From: Oidiodendron maius Zn
Taxonomy: Eukaryota > Ascomycota > Leotiomycetes > Myxotrichaceae
Direction of reading: 5' to 3'
NCBI GenBank assembly: GCA_000827325.1
Contig: KN832891.1
Coordinates: 124,001-188,000 of the forward strand
Length of the DNA: 64,000 nt
Numbering within the stretch: position 1 is the first letter of the stretch; the number at the start of each line of letters is the position of its first letter. This document shows, piece after piece, positions 11,262 through 22,727 of the stretch. Both the position numbers and the translations under genes were made by a program. The notes below the pieces were generated by a model that saw only the letters and a list, made by a program, of their open reading frames with translations, searched no databases and had not been told where the DNA came from.

Positions 11262-13122
11262 ACGTGTATGTATAGTAAGCGATCCAGACAAGTTAGCGAT
11301 CCACTTTCTAGAACACCCTTTATAAAATTAATTATTACTTAACCACAACACTATATAATTAAATATATTAACATAAATCGTCTTCTTTAGAGGTCTCTAA
11401 TACCCTTTCACAAGTACGAGCATTATGTCCAGTCTTGCTGCAATTACTACAGCGCTGAGTGTATAGTTGAGTACTATCCCCACTACCACTACCACTGCCT
11501 ATTTCCTCATTTCCCTGGCTACCCCCTTCCTTTGGAGCCATTAAGGCCTCAGCATCTTCAACTGATAGTGACCCTCCTTTCTGTAGCCTAGTCTTTTTAG
11601 TCTTATGGCGCTTGCTTAGTCGGTCATTTGTCTCTTCAAGCTCATGGATATGCGACCGTAATAAGGCTACCTCATGCATAATTGCTACTGATCCCTTTGT
11701 AAACTGGTTGATAGCATCAATTATATATGATGGAGAGCTGCCTTGGTGGCTACTAATGCGATTTTTAATAAATATTGACTGCTGGGAGGCTTGGGTTGCA
11801 TTTCTGGGGGTTTGAGGGTGCCAGGCATAGGCTGTATTTGGACGAGAATTAGATAGACTAGGCGTTACAGCATAGGGAGGCAGGGCCTCTAGGACTCGCT
11901 GAGGGTTAAATAGGCTAAGTCCAGCCCCTTTAAAACCCCCTTGGATATTAGAAGCAGTTATTGAGTCCTTGAAAGCTACCTGGAAAGCAGGGAAGAAATC
12001 CTCCTTTACAATATAGGTCTGGCCGCCACGCATATAACCCTCAATCTGCTTGCTATAAGCCTTTTTTAATAGGCTAAAACACCCCATATCTAATGGCTGG
12101 AGTATATAGGAAGAGTGTGCAGGCATACAGAGTATAATAATGTTATAGTCCTTGCAGTAGAGCTCAAATTCGGCTGAATAGTGGGATTCATGGCTATCAA
12201 GGATTAAGAGTCAATATCCACCTATTTTTCGACCCTCTATATAGGTATTAAAGTGCTTAATCCAATCTAGACTATTCTCATTTATAGTCCAGCTATTATC
12301 GCTCACTGCAATCCTCCAACCCCTTAGTAGTTTGAATTCCCGATACCAGGAATCGAGGATATAAGCACCCTTTACAATTATAAATGGGGGTATTAACCAG
12401 CCATCTATACAGACAGCCTGTATTACTGTAACCTATTCACGATTACCAGGCTGCTTTGCCTTTGCCCTACCAGCCCTATCTAAGCTTGTAACGACCATTG
12501 CAGTAGAGATAACGCCTATCATAAACCCAGTCTCATCAAAGTTGTAAATATCTAAGGCCCCAATCCTATACTTTGCAATTGTATTCTCTACAAGCTTAAA
12601 CCAAGCCCCAATTATAGTCGAATCTTTGTATTTAGCTCTTTAATAATCATACTTTCGATTAAAACGCATAGTAAGTTATGGTTATTGTTTTATAAAGTTT
12701 GAAGCCCAGCATAATCCGATACATCCTATATTTCGCTCAGCAAGGAGAAGATTAGCCATATCTTCTACACTATAAAGCCTAGAAGGAAACCCCTTAGAAT
12801 CAAGGTCAAGAATATATTGAACAATTGCCTCCTCCTTAGAATTAGTCAATTTTCGAGTAGGGGGCTGCCAATCGCGTTTAGACTGCCGACCAGCGCGTCG
12901 CTTGCTAAGGGTTGCATATAAGACATTATATAGTTTGGCTGCACCTCGGAGGGTAAGATTAGGGTTATTTTGGAGAGCTTGAAGGGCAAGGATAATTTTG
13001 CTTTCATTAGAATGTGAATCCATATTATAATGTGGTCAATATGTGGTATTGAATGTAAAGGAGGGTAAAAATCCAGAAAGTGGATCGCTAACTTGTCTGG
13101 ATCGCTTACTATACATACACGT
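11262..13122 (-). mobile_element. Fot1/pogo-type DNA transposon (element 2)
   Basis: An 1861-bp element bounded by perfect 48-bp terminal inverted repeats beginning ACGTGTATGTATAGTAAGCG and by TA duplications at 11260-11261 and 13123-13124. One minus-strand transposase frame occupies the interior. The ends differ from element 1 (563-2390) after the first four bases, so this is a different family with the same architecture. Perfect TIRs beside a stop-ridden transposase suggest movement in trans, or mutation after a recent insertion. Confidence 0.94.
11368..13023 (-). pseudogene. Fot1/pogo transposase, five in-frame stops
   Basis: The frame opens at ATG 13023 and ends at TAA 11368 (552 codons). 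Parts: HTH_psq/CENP-B N-terminus (ILALQALQNNPNLTLRGAA...), DDE_1 core with NFDETGFMIGV, LILDSHESH and LQPLDMGCF, and a canonical C-terminal CCHC zinc knuckle CSNCSKTGHNARTC. Stops lie at 12682 (TAA), 12676 (TAA), 12640 (TAA), 12433 (TAG, where NREWVTV is expected) and 12211 (TGA, where an Arg before LLILDSH is expected). The last two fit G-to-A or C-to-T transitions, consistent with RIP. The three catalytic Asp residues are still present. Confidence 0.9.
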
Positions 13123-13447
13123 TAGTTTATATATAAAACTTGTTTTAGGATTATTAAATCTACTTAACTTTAAGATAAATAAGAATGAACTACAGTTGTT
13201 TAACTAGTAATAAATACTTATGTACTAGACTAGTAAATTAGCTAATAATATCTTATAGTCGCTAATTATTAATATACTAAAGTATCAATTCCGAGCATGA
13301 CGCATTGTTGTTTCTATTCAGCAAGTATTTTTGCTGACTCAGTTAACAGCTTCATCCCTCTCTACTGGACATTACTTCGCAAAAGGGTTACCTTCATCTC
13401 TCTTCATCGTGGCTGGGCGGTAATCCTGAGTTTCGCCTTTCAATAAC
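13123..13447. other. AT-rich flank of element 2
   Basis: Very AT-rich to about 13300 (long runs of TA/TT words), with the look of RIP-mutated repeat DNA, then normal composition. No gene seen. Confidence 0.5.
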
Positions 13448-13805
13448 AATGACACCGCGTTTTCATATCTCCTCGCCCTCTCACGAATCAAAATACAGTA
13501 GCACTTTCAAGAGGGTCTATAGTGTACTGCGTCGAAGATATTGACCATCCATGGGGGGAAGATCACTTCAAAGTACGTATATACACCTATAATATCGCAA
13601 CTTCATAATAGTCTGCTGACTTGTAATTCTTCAATAGACACTAGCAATCGATACTGTACGACCTCTTGTCGCGAAAGAGCTTATGGACCAAAATGGCAAT
13701 CTAACCTACATCAGCATCATTGTTACGGACTCTAGTAGACTCAACAATTTGGACGACTACAAGGGCTTGCCGATATCCTCGTCCAGTGTATACTATAGAG
13801 CTAAC
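13448..13805 (+). pseudogene. Short gene fragment with one intron, unrecognised
   Basis: A coding-like stretch reads VYCVEDIDHPWGEDHFK up to 13572, then a 65-bp intron 13573-13637 (GTACGT...TTCAATAG). It continues TLAIDTVRPLVAKELMDQNG, then NLTYISIIVTDSSRL, to a TAA at 13803. The ATG at 13448 (MTPRFHISSPSHESKYSST) is in a different frame from the exon end, so one frameshift lies between about 13505 and 13520. Family unknown. It ends 90 bp from the 3' end of the convergent GH51 gene. Confidence 0.4.
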
Positions 13806-13895
13806 AGATGTGGAAGGGGTCAGATGAGGGTTGGGTTGCATCGAGTATAAATATCTGAGTACACCTAGAGTATTATTTGCAATACCTCCAATCTT

Positions 13896-16327
13896 TCAAG
13901 AGACTGCCAAAACTGCCACTCCCCATGCAGGTACATCAAAGTTGAAGCTACCATGCCCAGAAATACTGGAGGTCTGTGTCGTAATTGATACATTATTTGG
14001 CAAATTGCTCGTTTCCTCTCCACCAGAAAGCATTTGCAATTGTCCAGAAGTTGTATCAGCAATTTTGACCGTCACGCTCTCGCTGGAGCCACCATAGTTG
14101 GCGAGCTTGACGTAGTATGTCGACCCATTATTAGATGCAACCCAGTAAAGCGGGCCAAATTTATTATCTGAGTTAACAGGCAGAACTGTGGTGCCACGGT
14201 TCGTCGAAAACATCTTCTGGACGTAGTAAGACGTTGAACCCGTGAGGGAGCCTGGGGTAGAGTCAAGACCCATGAGATTTGGCTATTTGTCACATTCTTT
14301 TATTAGAAATAGACTTCTGGCCGTTTGTTTGACACTTAAGAAAAGATGACGTGGAGAAATGAGATTCAAGTTTAACCCAACTTACCGACCAGTCATCCAT
14401 ATTGAAATGCTCCATTAGCGGCGCATAGCTCGCCATCTTAACAATGTCGCTGTTTCGTTCTAACCCAATCATGTAAACAGCTTCACCGCAGCTTCCCTGC
14501 ATATTTGTGTAATGAGTCTTAGCGCCGGTATTGCTATGCGTACTAGCATATTCACCAACAAAGATGGGATGTGTTCGTGACCAGTTGTCCCATTCATTAA
14601 ATAATGACACGAATGAGTCGGGCTTGAGGTAATGATGAATATCAGTCCATACTCCTTCTGGAAGAGTAGCTGGCAGGCAGCTTTTAGAGGTAGTGGAAGC
14701 GATGACTGTTAATTTTGGGTATTGGGCATGAACAGCATCGTAGATCTTTGTAAAGCGTGCTGCATAACTGCCGCATCCACCACCCAAGTTGTCTTCATTG
14801 CCAACTTCAATGTGTTGGACTGGCCAAGGGTTTGGATAGCCGTTCTTTGCACGAAGAGCTCCGTACTTGGTGTTAGTGCTTCCTAGAACATACTGTAAAT
14901 TCTCGTAAGTGATTTTGGTCATGGTACCCAGCACGCTCCGAACTTACCTCCAGTTCGTTCAAAACTTCCTCCACATATGGTTCCAAAGCATTTCCTGTTA
15001 CAATTCCTCCTCCTCCTAAAGTGAGGCCTGACCATACTGCCAGGACTGGAGTCATGCCCATGTCTTCACACCATTGGAGATATTCGTCCAGACCTAGGAG
15101 ATTGAAGTTAATCTTTGCGCACACTACAGAGTTTTCCGTAAGGCTTCTTACCAAGGGCATCTGTGTTTGGATATGTCCAGTCACCTGTATTATATAAAAA
15201 TCGTAAGCCACCGCAGTTTCAAAATCTATCAAGCCATTGGTGACAGTCAAGAAGCTCACCTTGCCGTCCTGGGCGGTTTGCAACGGGACCAATCGTGTTA
15301 TTCCATTTCCATCTATCAGCAGGGCTAGCACCTTCCCTAGATACGATGTTAGAAATATACCTGTATTCCTACAACAGCTTCTCGTATATGCCTGCTTACA
15401 GATTATTACCGCCTGGGAATCTTAGGAAAGATGGCTCGATCTCAGCAAGAAATCTTGCAGCGTCGTCTCTCAATCTATTATATCTGATTTTTGTGTAATT
15501 TATGGTCAGTTATACACTGTGACACAAGCTTGAAGTATTAAAATCAAACACACCTGCCATGATAAGTTGGAGGAAATAGCTGGGGTAGGCCAAAACTAAG
15601 CGAGCTACCATGGACTTTGGAAGCATCAAATAAGATCTGAAACTGGTTGTTCCCGTCTGGCGATGCCTCTGACTGTAAATTTACTGTAATATAGGTGAAA
15701 GCTGATGTGATGCTTGATATGGTCACGCTTTTGGAAGCGTAGACTTTACCAGAGGAGCTTCCAACTAGCTGCACCTCCATTGTTCCAGAGTATAGCCCCT
15801 TCACATAGAAGTAGCTTACATATTCTTGGGCAAGTACTGGGACACCATCGTAGCCTGCGCTGGAGAAGCCAACCATGCCTGTTGTTCCAGATGGCACCGC
15901 AACCTTTAGGGATGATGTGATAGTGCTACTCACGGGGTTGGATTTGTCTTGGGAGATAGTGACCTTCCCGACAGCCGCATAAGCTGTCAGTCCTGGATCT
16001 GTACCTTGGAAGCCGTTATTCTGCAGCAATTGGCCATGAAAACCACCATCACCTATCATTATCTTAGTAAATGTCCGAGAGGCCAGATAATCTCAGTATA
16101 CCAGAGTGGTTGATATCCTGTAGGGATATTAGAATTGTCAGCTTATGGGAAAAGCACGCATCCTAACGAGTCTTCACAGTACGTACCTCAAACATGATCC
16201 CATAAAGCAGAGGGCTAGAAGCATTTCCATTCGTCTTTGACACCGTCAAGGTGGCACTGGATACTAAGGGTGAAAGCCCTGATGCTATAAGGGCAAGACT
16301 TATAAGCCACTTGTTCAAAATCTTCAT
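13896..16327 (-). CDS. Secreted GH51 alpha-L-arabinofuranosidase
   Basis: Removes terminal alpha-L-arabinofuranosyl groups from arabinoxylan or arabinan outside the cell. Nine exons join in phase: 16327-16187, 16117-16102 (16 bp), 16052-15554, 15483-15400, 15336-15260, 15184-15152, 15093-14948, 14892-14386, 14282-13896; 629 residues. An N-terminal signal peptide (MKILNKWLISLALIASGLSP) is followed by the GH51 start GIMFEDINHSGDGGFHGQLL, then FLRFPGGNNLEGASPADRWK. The predicted acid/base is Glu365 in EVGNED and the nucleophile Glu446 in FVGEYAS. The C-terminal beta-sandwich (alpha-L-AF_C) ends VPAWGVAVLAVS. All exons are open and splice sites canonical, so the gene looks functional. A dead intracellular-type GH51 lies at 36.4 kb. 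Confidence 0.93.
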
Positions 16328-16883
16328 GATATAGTATTTTGATAGTATTTTGATAAGAATTTTATATATTTTAAGCAGGAAATTGCTTCAAGCTCCTTTC
16401 ATGAGCTTGATTTTATACTCAAGTTTTTAAAACTTTAGCTTTTAACCGACTCTTAACGACCTATGACCTCCGCTCTCAGCGCCAGCTCTTGGAACCTTTC
16501 CCCTAGCTCCATACAGCGAAGAGCTTCTCCGTCAGTGGTGGAAGTTTTACATAAAAAGAAAGAATAACATATTAACTAGCAAGGTCAGAGGATAAGTGAG
16601 TGAAGAATCTGTAACATTTTTCAGCTTGGTTGAACCCGGGAAGGGCGTAAGGTCGTTGGCTAACTACAAAATATTCCGTTCATTTTCGACAATAGGAATG
16701 TAACCCTATTTGCATATAGCCACATATTCAACCGAATAATGCTGCACCTGTCCACTATACCTTTCGGCCCTCGATTACCCGAGAGGGGGATGAGGAAGGG
16801 GCGGGGGCGGGAACCGCGCCAATCCGTTACTTCTACCATCCAAATAGATTCAAGACATATGTTGCGCCAGAAATTATACTTTA
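16328..16883. other. Upstream region of the GH51 gene
   Basis: Contains the TATA box above and GGCTAA (16657-16662), which matches the XlnR/Xyr1 consensus about 330 bp from the start codon. No coding sequence seen. Confidence 0.45.
16411..16417 (-). promoter_or_regulatory. TATA box of the GH51 gene
   Basis: TATAAAA on the minus strand, about 85 bp upstream of the ATG at 16327. Confidence 0.5.
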
Positions 16884-17175
16884 ATGTTGACTAGGTCCTA
16901 GGGCTTCGGGCACATTTACACATACTACACATCTGCCTATTAGGCTGCCTACCGGTGCCTATAAGGTGACCAGGTGGGAGCCTATTTGGTGACTCAATTG
17001 AGTATATAGTGTTGAGCATAAAAGGCTCTAGTTCTCCTGAATCTCTTCTTACTTTAGTTGTCTCTGCATCACTTAAGTTATCTACTGCTTTCAGCATTCT
17101 GCTATGCCGAAAGCCTATAGTCAATATAACTGAGTTTCACCTTGATATCCGACTACAACCTGTGCACCTATATTG
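16884..17175. mobile_element. LTR-like repeat copy (fossil)
   Basis: Begins TGTTGACTAGG. It shares its right half (TTTCAGCATTCTGCTATGCC, then ...AACTGAGTTTCACC) almost base for base with 32145-32250, and more weakly with 31571-31650. Start TG, length near 290 bp and dispersed copies suggest a solo LTR family; class not proven. Old and degenerate. Confidence 0.45.
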
Positions 17176-17189
17176 CCTCAGTTCAAGAT

Positions 17190-17537
17190 TTAATATAGGC
17201 TCAATAACCCATATGAAGGGAGACCAAGTGTCCTTCCGTTCCTTAATTTCCGTTTTGAAGCAAGGATTTTACGAAGTATTTCCAAGTTTTGAAAATGTTT
17301 CCCCATATAGATTATATCTCTTTGCTGCGCTATATATTCTAAATTAATATTCTTAGTTATATTATTATTACTCCAATAAGACCTACCGCCGGCATGTTTA
17401 GCTATATGATGTTCATTTACTAAGTCCATGCATTCCCTAATTTCATCCTCTACTTGCAGGAATCTTGCCACAGCTAGACGCTTTTTGATGGCATTGCTAG
17501 ATTTGAGCTTTAGCATGGTGAGAGTAATATTTTCCAC
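17190..17537 (-). other. Unrecognised 115-codon ORF
   Basis: Starts MENITLTMLKLKSSNAIKKR and continues with a Lys/Arg-rich helical sequence (EDEIRECMDLVNEHHIAKH) beside the LTR-like repeat. It has no motif I recognise. It could be a remnant of mobile-element coding sequence or a chance ORF. Confidence 0.25.
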
Positions 17538-17774
17538 AAACCATATACAGTGGGTAATAGGGATAGAAATCTCGACACAGGTTAATTAATTTTCGATATT
17601 AAAGGCTATTTCGTATTTATTTCCCGTTGGGCCGCAGTTCTGTTTGTTAAACTCTCCTGTATGGTTTTGAGCCGTATAAATATGGTGATACTCGCCGTCC
17701 AGCTCAGTATCCAAAGCAAGTAGCTATATGCAATAATCATAGAATCTCATCATCACAAGCTATTGTCCAACAAA

Positions 17775-18119
17775 ATGCTCTTTCAAAAATTTCTCGTCTC
17801 GACTCTGGTCGCAGCTGGGTGAGCCGCCCATAATGCATCCTGTGCCGTCTCGTTTACATATGCTAACAGACCATTGAGGCTTGTTATTGGGTCTCCAGTG
17901 GATAGGAATGCATCCTCTGTCACCGTGTCTGTGCCAACTAGCACCGGGTTTCATAGCCACTCTCACTGGTCCAAGTCAACTGCACACCACTCCAAGCCGA
18001 CCAGCCATCACTCCAAGCCGACTGGGGAGTCTACTAGCAAGGCTAAGCCGACCACTACCCACCACACTAAGCCGACCAGCGAGTCTGCCAGCAAGGTTAA
18101 GCCGACCACTAGTGTGTAA
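17775..18119 (+). CDS. Small secreted His/Ser/Lys/Pro/Thr-repeat protein
   Basis: Exons 17775-17818 and 17870-18119 with a 51-bp intron (GTGAGC...GCTAACAG) encode 97 residues. Without splicing the frame meets a TGA, and the intron has a good GCTAAC branch site, so the spliced form is preferred. The N-terminus MLFQKFLVSTLVAAG looks like a signal peptide. After a short NASSVTVSVPTST segment the rest is an imperfect repeat of H-S-K-P-T / H-T-K-P-T words. No cysteine-rich or enzymatic domain is present. Likely a secreted or wall-associated low-complexity protein, possibly O-glycosylated and metal-binding through His; function not known. Confidence 0.6.
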
Positions 18120-19567
18120 TTCGTCCGTCAAGAAACAGACACCTTAACAACGGGACCAAAATCCCAATGCCTGGGTGGACTGATTCTTTGGTAATATACC
18201 ATACGATGTGGAATGGCTGTTGAGCTATCTTGCAAGTACTTTGGATGAAATTTTGTTGGTAATGAGATGTGACCTAGCAATAAAGTCAATTATAGGGGTT
18301 TCTTCACCTACCTATACACAAATCAGTGACTATATATCAGTCACCTGTCTTGGTACTGCACGTATAGTTATTTCGGATTCGAACCTGTTGTCCGTGATGA
18401 TGCCCTTGAACTTCCATATAAAAGTATCAGTACTCACGTAAATAGCTGTGCATGCCCTTCTGTCCTCATTTAACTGCATCTCAACCAACCCTGCTCAGGT
18501 TGATATATGACCCTATTATCGTCATATTTCGCAGAATTTAATATTGCCGCATATTCTTAGTGCCATACTGGAATTATATATATAGCCCCATACATTATAC
18601 TTAATGGTTCACTGCGTATCTAGTGCTGTAGTCAAAGCTGTCCGTGAAGGTTTGCCATGTCGTTAACAACAAATACCGTCAGTCGCCAATCTGCTTACCC
18701 TTGCTTCAGGTTGCGCAGGACAGCGGTACAGCAAAGGAATGGCCAGGCCCGGGAACTTCGCCGACCCCGCACAGAGACGGCAAGAGCGTCGTACTTTACT
18801 GCACCGCAATCTAAATCCATGCTGCTCGCTGGCTGCCAGATCATGCAGGGGCCAGTCTAAATCATTGCGAAACGAAACGGGAAAGAAAGTCGATGCTTAG
18901 GCTCGGGATGTGCGGTAACTCGACAGCTTATTCAGAGCGGGGTGTGACTAAAGAGCCATGGTCTTGAGCCGAGACTTTTCAGGGGCTCGGGATATAACTC
19001 CGGTGGCGACGTTGCACAGGAATGCCACGGGAAGTTATCAACTAACCCCAAGTCTTTATGTAGCAGCTTAGCATTACAGAAGACAGGTGACTATCAGTGA
19101 TCGCACAAGATGTTCATTATAGCTTACATTGCAAATATCGCAGTTTGCACTGCTCTAGTTCGGCTCGTAGCATCGAGACGTCTTTTCCAACATCGTCAGG
19201 TCCATAACGCTCTTGGCGTCCGCGACCCCTGCTTCGGAGAGGCAAGTTTTGCATCTACGTGACGCTGTTTAACGGCGGTCTTAGACGGTATTTGAATCGA
19301 AAAGCCATAATTGGTGGTTTATCTAATGACCCAGGCCAAGCTGATATTATCCATACATTATCCTAATATGTTAGATTAATGCGCTATATTCCAGGTTTAC
19401 AGTTGTCAATATAGGGTTGTAAGAGGATGAGCGGGGCCCATCTTGATTATAAACTTCGTGATAAATATTTGGTCAGGAACTGCACTCAAGAGTATCGCTG
19501 CCAGAAACAGCCCTCCCTATCAAAAACAAGGTTTTCTATCGAGAAGGAAAGACTACCCATCGTCAAC
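18120..19567. other. Intergenic
   Basis: 1.4 kb without a supported gene. A 67-codon ORF at 18657-18860 lacks recognisable features. The GH28 promoter must lie in the right half; an ATG at 19427 is in frame with it but adds a leader without signal-peptide character. Confidence 0.45.
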
Positions 19568-21069
19568 ATGATTTCCTTTCTCATTTTATTGTCTTTGTTT
19601 TGTTCGCTAGCCAGTGCTCAACTTTCAGGATCTGTTGGCCCGCTCAAAAGTTATAAGTCCAAGGCCCAAACCAAAACTTGCAATGTCCTTGATTATGGTG
19701 CTAAAAGTGGCCTTGATATCTCAACACCTCTAACAAATGCTTGGAAGGAGTGTAAAAATGGTGGACTGGTTTATATCCCACCCGGGACCTACTCGATGAG
19801 CAGCTGGGTATCCTTTAACGACGGCGATTCATCTGCAATCCAGCTTGACGGAACGATATACAGGACTGGCACTGCTGGTGGGACTATGATTAATATCAAT
19901 AATTGCAAGGACTTCGAATTTTTTAGTGGGAACTCAAAAGGTGCGATGCAGGGTTACGGCTATGAGTTTATTGAAAAGGGTACATATGGCCCTCGACTGA
20001 TCCGTTTCACTGACGTCACTGATTTCTCATTCCATGGCATTGCACTTATTGATTCTCCTGCATACTACTTGGTCTTCGATACTTGCAGCAATGGTGAAAT
20101 ATATAATGCGATCATTCGTGGCATCACCATTGGCGAGACGGACGGTATTGATGTCTGGGGAGATAATATTTGGGTCCATGATGTTGAAGTGACAAACGGA
20201 GATGAGTGCGTCACTGTTAAAAGCCCAGCCAAAAACCTCCTCATTGAAGACATTTACTGCAATATTAGTGGAGGATGCGCTATAGGTTCCCTAGGACTTG
20301 ACACCGATATTTCGGACATTTCCTATCAAAATTTATACCTTAACCAGGCGGACGCATGCTTCATCAAGACCAACAAGGGCAGTGGAACAGTGAAAAACAT
20401 ATCTTGGGACTCAGTTATCGTGCAATCTGGTTCATACCCACTCACGATAGATGAGGCATGGGGTACGTCAAACGGCGGGAAGGGGGTTCAGATAAGTGGT
20501 CTAAAATACACGGTATGGCTAGGTTTTGTTGGTTTCAAGTCAATTTGACGGGATGGTAGGCTTATTTGGAAGTAATATTGGCTAACGTCAGTTCCCTGAT
20601 AGAATTGGCATGGTACCAATGTGCAAAATAGCCGACCTGTCATCCGGCTTGATTGTGAACCCGGACGTGCCTTGCTACGGTCTTGAGCTAGACAATGTCA
20701 ACCTTTGGACGGTTGATGGTAATTACGTTATCTGGTCTTGTGAAAATGCTTATGGCACTGGAGCATGTCTGCGTGGTGGAAATAAATACGCTGCATACGG
20801 TGTTACAGAGACCGAGAAGAGCGCGCCGTAAGTGAATGCATGCATTAATCTTTAGGTGCTATACTAACGAAAGGAATCTGTCCAGGAATTACGCAAGTGC
20901 AACTATGTCAGGCGATCTAGCTAAGCCATATCCTTCAACAAAGGCCTTCATCATCCCTCCGATCCCAACAACCTTTTTCCCAGGACAGAAGCCGGTCTCG
21001 AAGCTCCTCGACCTCAGCGGAGCAGGAGGATTAAGCGCCGTCGTGGCACGTGCAACACCAACCTCATGA
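19568..21069 (+). CDS. Secreted GH28 rhamnogalacturonase-like hydrolase
   Basis: Predicted to cleave the rhamnogalacturonan-I pectin backbone. Exons 19568-20512, 20592-20827 and 20886-21069 (introns 79 and 58 bp) give 454 residues. The signal peptide [18 protein letters not shown] is the reason for choosing this ATG. The right-handed beta-helix carries [19 protein letters not shown], then [11 protein letters not shown] (catalytic acids) and [11 protein letters not shown]. That last motif replaces the polygalacturonase GHG signature and is characteristic of the rhamnogalacturonase subgroup. The enzyme ends ...[13 protein letters not shown] without a CBM. It looks intact. Confidence 0.88.
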
Positions 21070-21392
21070 GAGCTCACGATAGGGTTTACTTCAACATACC
21101 TGGTCATAGCTCTCCGCAAGAATTGGCTATTTAGAGTGGAAAGCATAAAGCGTGTGGAGAGCTGGCGATGAGAAGCAGGAACTACTGTGAAGTTTGATTA
21201 GCTCGACTCTTTTGAATTTGCTTGATTGGTGGTTGATTTAACCAGTCTATGAGAATGCCTGTGTCTCTATTTATTAGTTGTCGAAGTACTTGGGATACCG
21301 AGACCTTTCTGGGCAATACTAGAATCCATGCGATGGGCCTGCAAGTCATAATTTGTCTACTTTTTGTCCACTTAAGAAGGATTGCCGTTAGT
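21070..21392. other. Convergent intergenic spacer
   Basis: 3' flanks of the GH28 gene and the GH27 fragment. Nothing recognised. Confidence 0.5.
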
Positions 21393-22010
21393 TCATTTGT
21401 GACAGAAAAGCTCTGCCAAGATAGCTCCCATGTTCAAATATTCATCAGCCGCATTCGAAAAAACAACAACTGGATCACCATCAGCTAGTTGTCCGCTCCA
21501 AACTTGTACCTCACCCAGGCCGTATTCGTTCCGATTGACTTTTAAGTCTCGGCAAACTTGTAAAGCTGACCGACTAAGAGAATCTTGATTGATCGAAATG
21601 ACAGCAAATTTGTTGAGGATCGTAAGTGCTGAAGCTGTCATGTCTTGGAGGTCAGTGCGGATAAGAAGTGGAGATTTAAGATCAGACCACATACAAAAGT
21701 GACCTACTATACAGTCGCAGTATGAGATGCAAAGACATGGTGGATTTTGAGAAACATCTCATCATTGCCACTCCCCCATTTCTAATCTCAAGCACGTCCA
21801 GGTCGTTTCAGCCGCATAGCTGTGACCGATCTGCATAAGGAGCGACCCTGCTGATGATGCTAAGAACAGAACAGCGATTGCCAGAAGCAACACAGGTTGG
21901 ATTTCGGGGATCGTCACAGCGACAAAGCACATCAGGACGAGTAAAGTTATCGTAGTTCGCAATACTCGTTCCCCACTACGAATTTCGTTAGCCATCGACT
22001 AGAGGCACAG
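21393..22010 (-). pseudogene. GH27 alpha-galactosidase fragment
   Basis: An internal to C-terminal piece of a GH27 enzyme. In one frame (about 21990-21690) it reads NYDNFTRPDVLCRCDDP, NRCSVLSIISRVAPYADRS, then NDLDVLEIRNGG, with a TGA where the family has Trp before NDLD. From 21692 another frame reads MWSDLKSPLLIRTDLQDMTA, then FAVISINQDSL and LADGDPVVVFSNAADE. The catalytic nucleophile region and the start are missing to the right, and the end of the C-terminal domain is missing to the left. A frame change lies near 21700. Clearly dead. A complete GH27 gene is at 60.3 kb. Confidence 0.78.
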
Positions 22011-22447
22011 GTGTATTTTAGTCTTGAGTTTGGGTTTCAAAGGCAGAATTGAGAGTCAATTCCTTTTATGAAACAAGTCAGATCAGACGTACAGTTTGTT
22101 GTTTGTCCAGAATAATCACCTCTTTTGCGTCCTCGCCAAGTCACGACACACGTGACCACTCACTGCTTTTCTTTACACGTAATCTCTATTATCTCACCCC
22201 TACTCACTACCCCCTAGTAGCTTAAAATTCTTAGTCACTCTCTATATTGGTCTTATCCTAGTAGTACTATTAAGAATATTAACTCCTAGTAAGTAGTATT
22301 ATAAAGAGCTAAAATACATCCTAGTGATTAGAATAGGCCCCTATTACTAGAATAGCTTAATACTCTACCTTCCCTATATTAAGTAAGACTAGAATTTCGT
22401 CTCTTAATATATGTTTTATTTAGCTATTATAACCACTTAACTATTAA
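22011..22447. other. AT-rich, RIP-like intergenic stretch
   Basis: 22190-22447 is strongly AT-rich with many TA words (TTAGTA, TATTAAG). That fits mutated repeat DNA adjoining the LTR-like sequence at 22448. No coding sequence seen. Confidence 0.45.
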
Positions 22448-22727
22448 TGTCATGATCCAAATGATATGAGACATGTGATCGCGGCCAATGCGTAGCTGAG
22501 AGGCTGGCGCGACGCACTAGTTAGGATAACTCCTAAATCACGGGAGTGGGACTCTGATAAAAAGAGAGCGATCCTCTCAAAGGGTTTTGCAAGCAATAGT
22601 CTGCTTCTTGAATTGACCTGACCTCCTGGGACACGATACTTGTCCTGGAAGTTTACGTAACCCTATCGCCAGTGTCGCGCCTGTGATTCCCTGCCTTTGC
22701 GCCAGCCTCTGTGTAGGCACCCTTACA
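22448..22727. mobile_element. Possible LTR fossil
   Basis: A block with normal base composition starting TGTCATGATCC and ending CCCTTACA, directly after an AT-rich stretch. TG...CA ends and length near 280 bp are LTR-like (Gypsy type would fit). No second copy or clear target duplication is visible in the window. Confidence 0.3.

Noticed and set aside
17780-17830. Early TGA in the small secreted protein read as a pseudogene sign
   Set aside because: The TGA lies in a well-formed 51-bp intron with GTGAGC, GCTAAC branch site and CAG end; splicing keeps the frame.
18657-18860. 67-codon plus-strand ORF
   Set aside because: Arg-rich without motif, no splice or promoter support.
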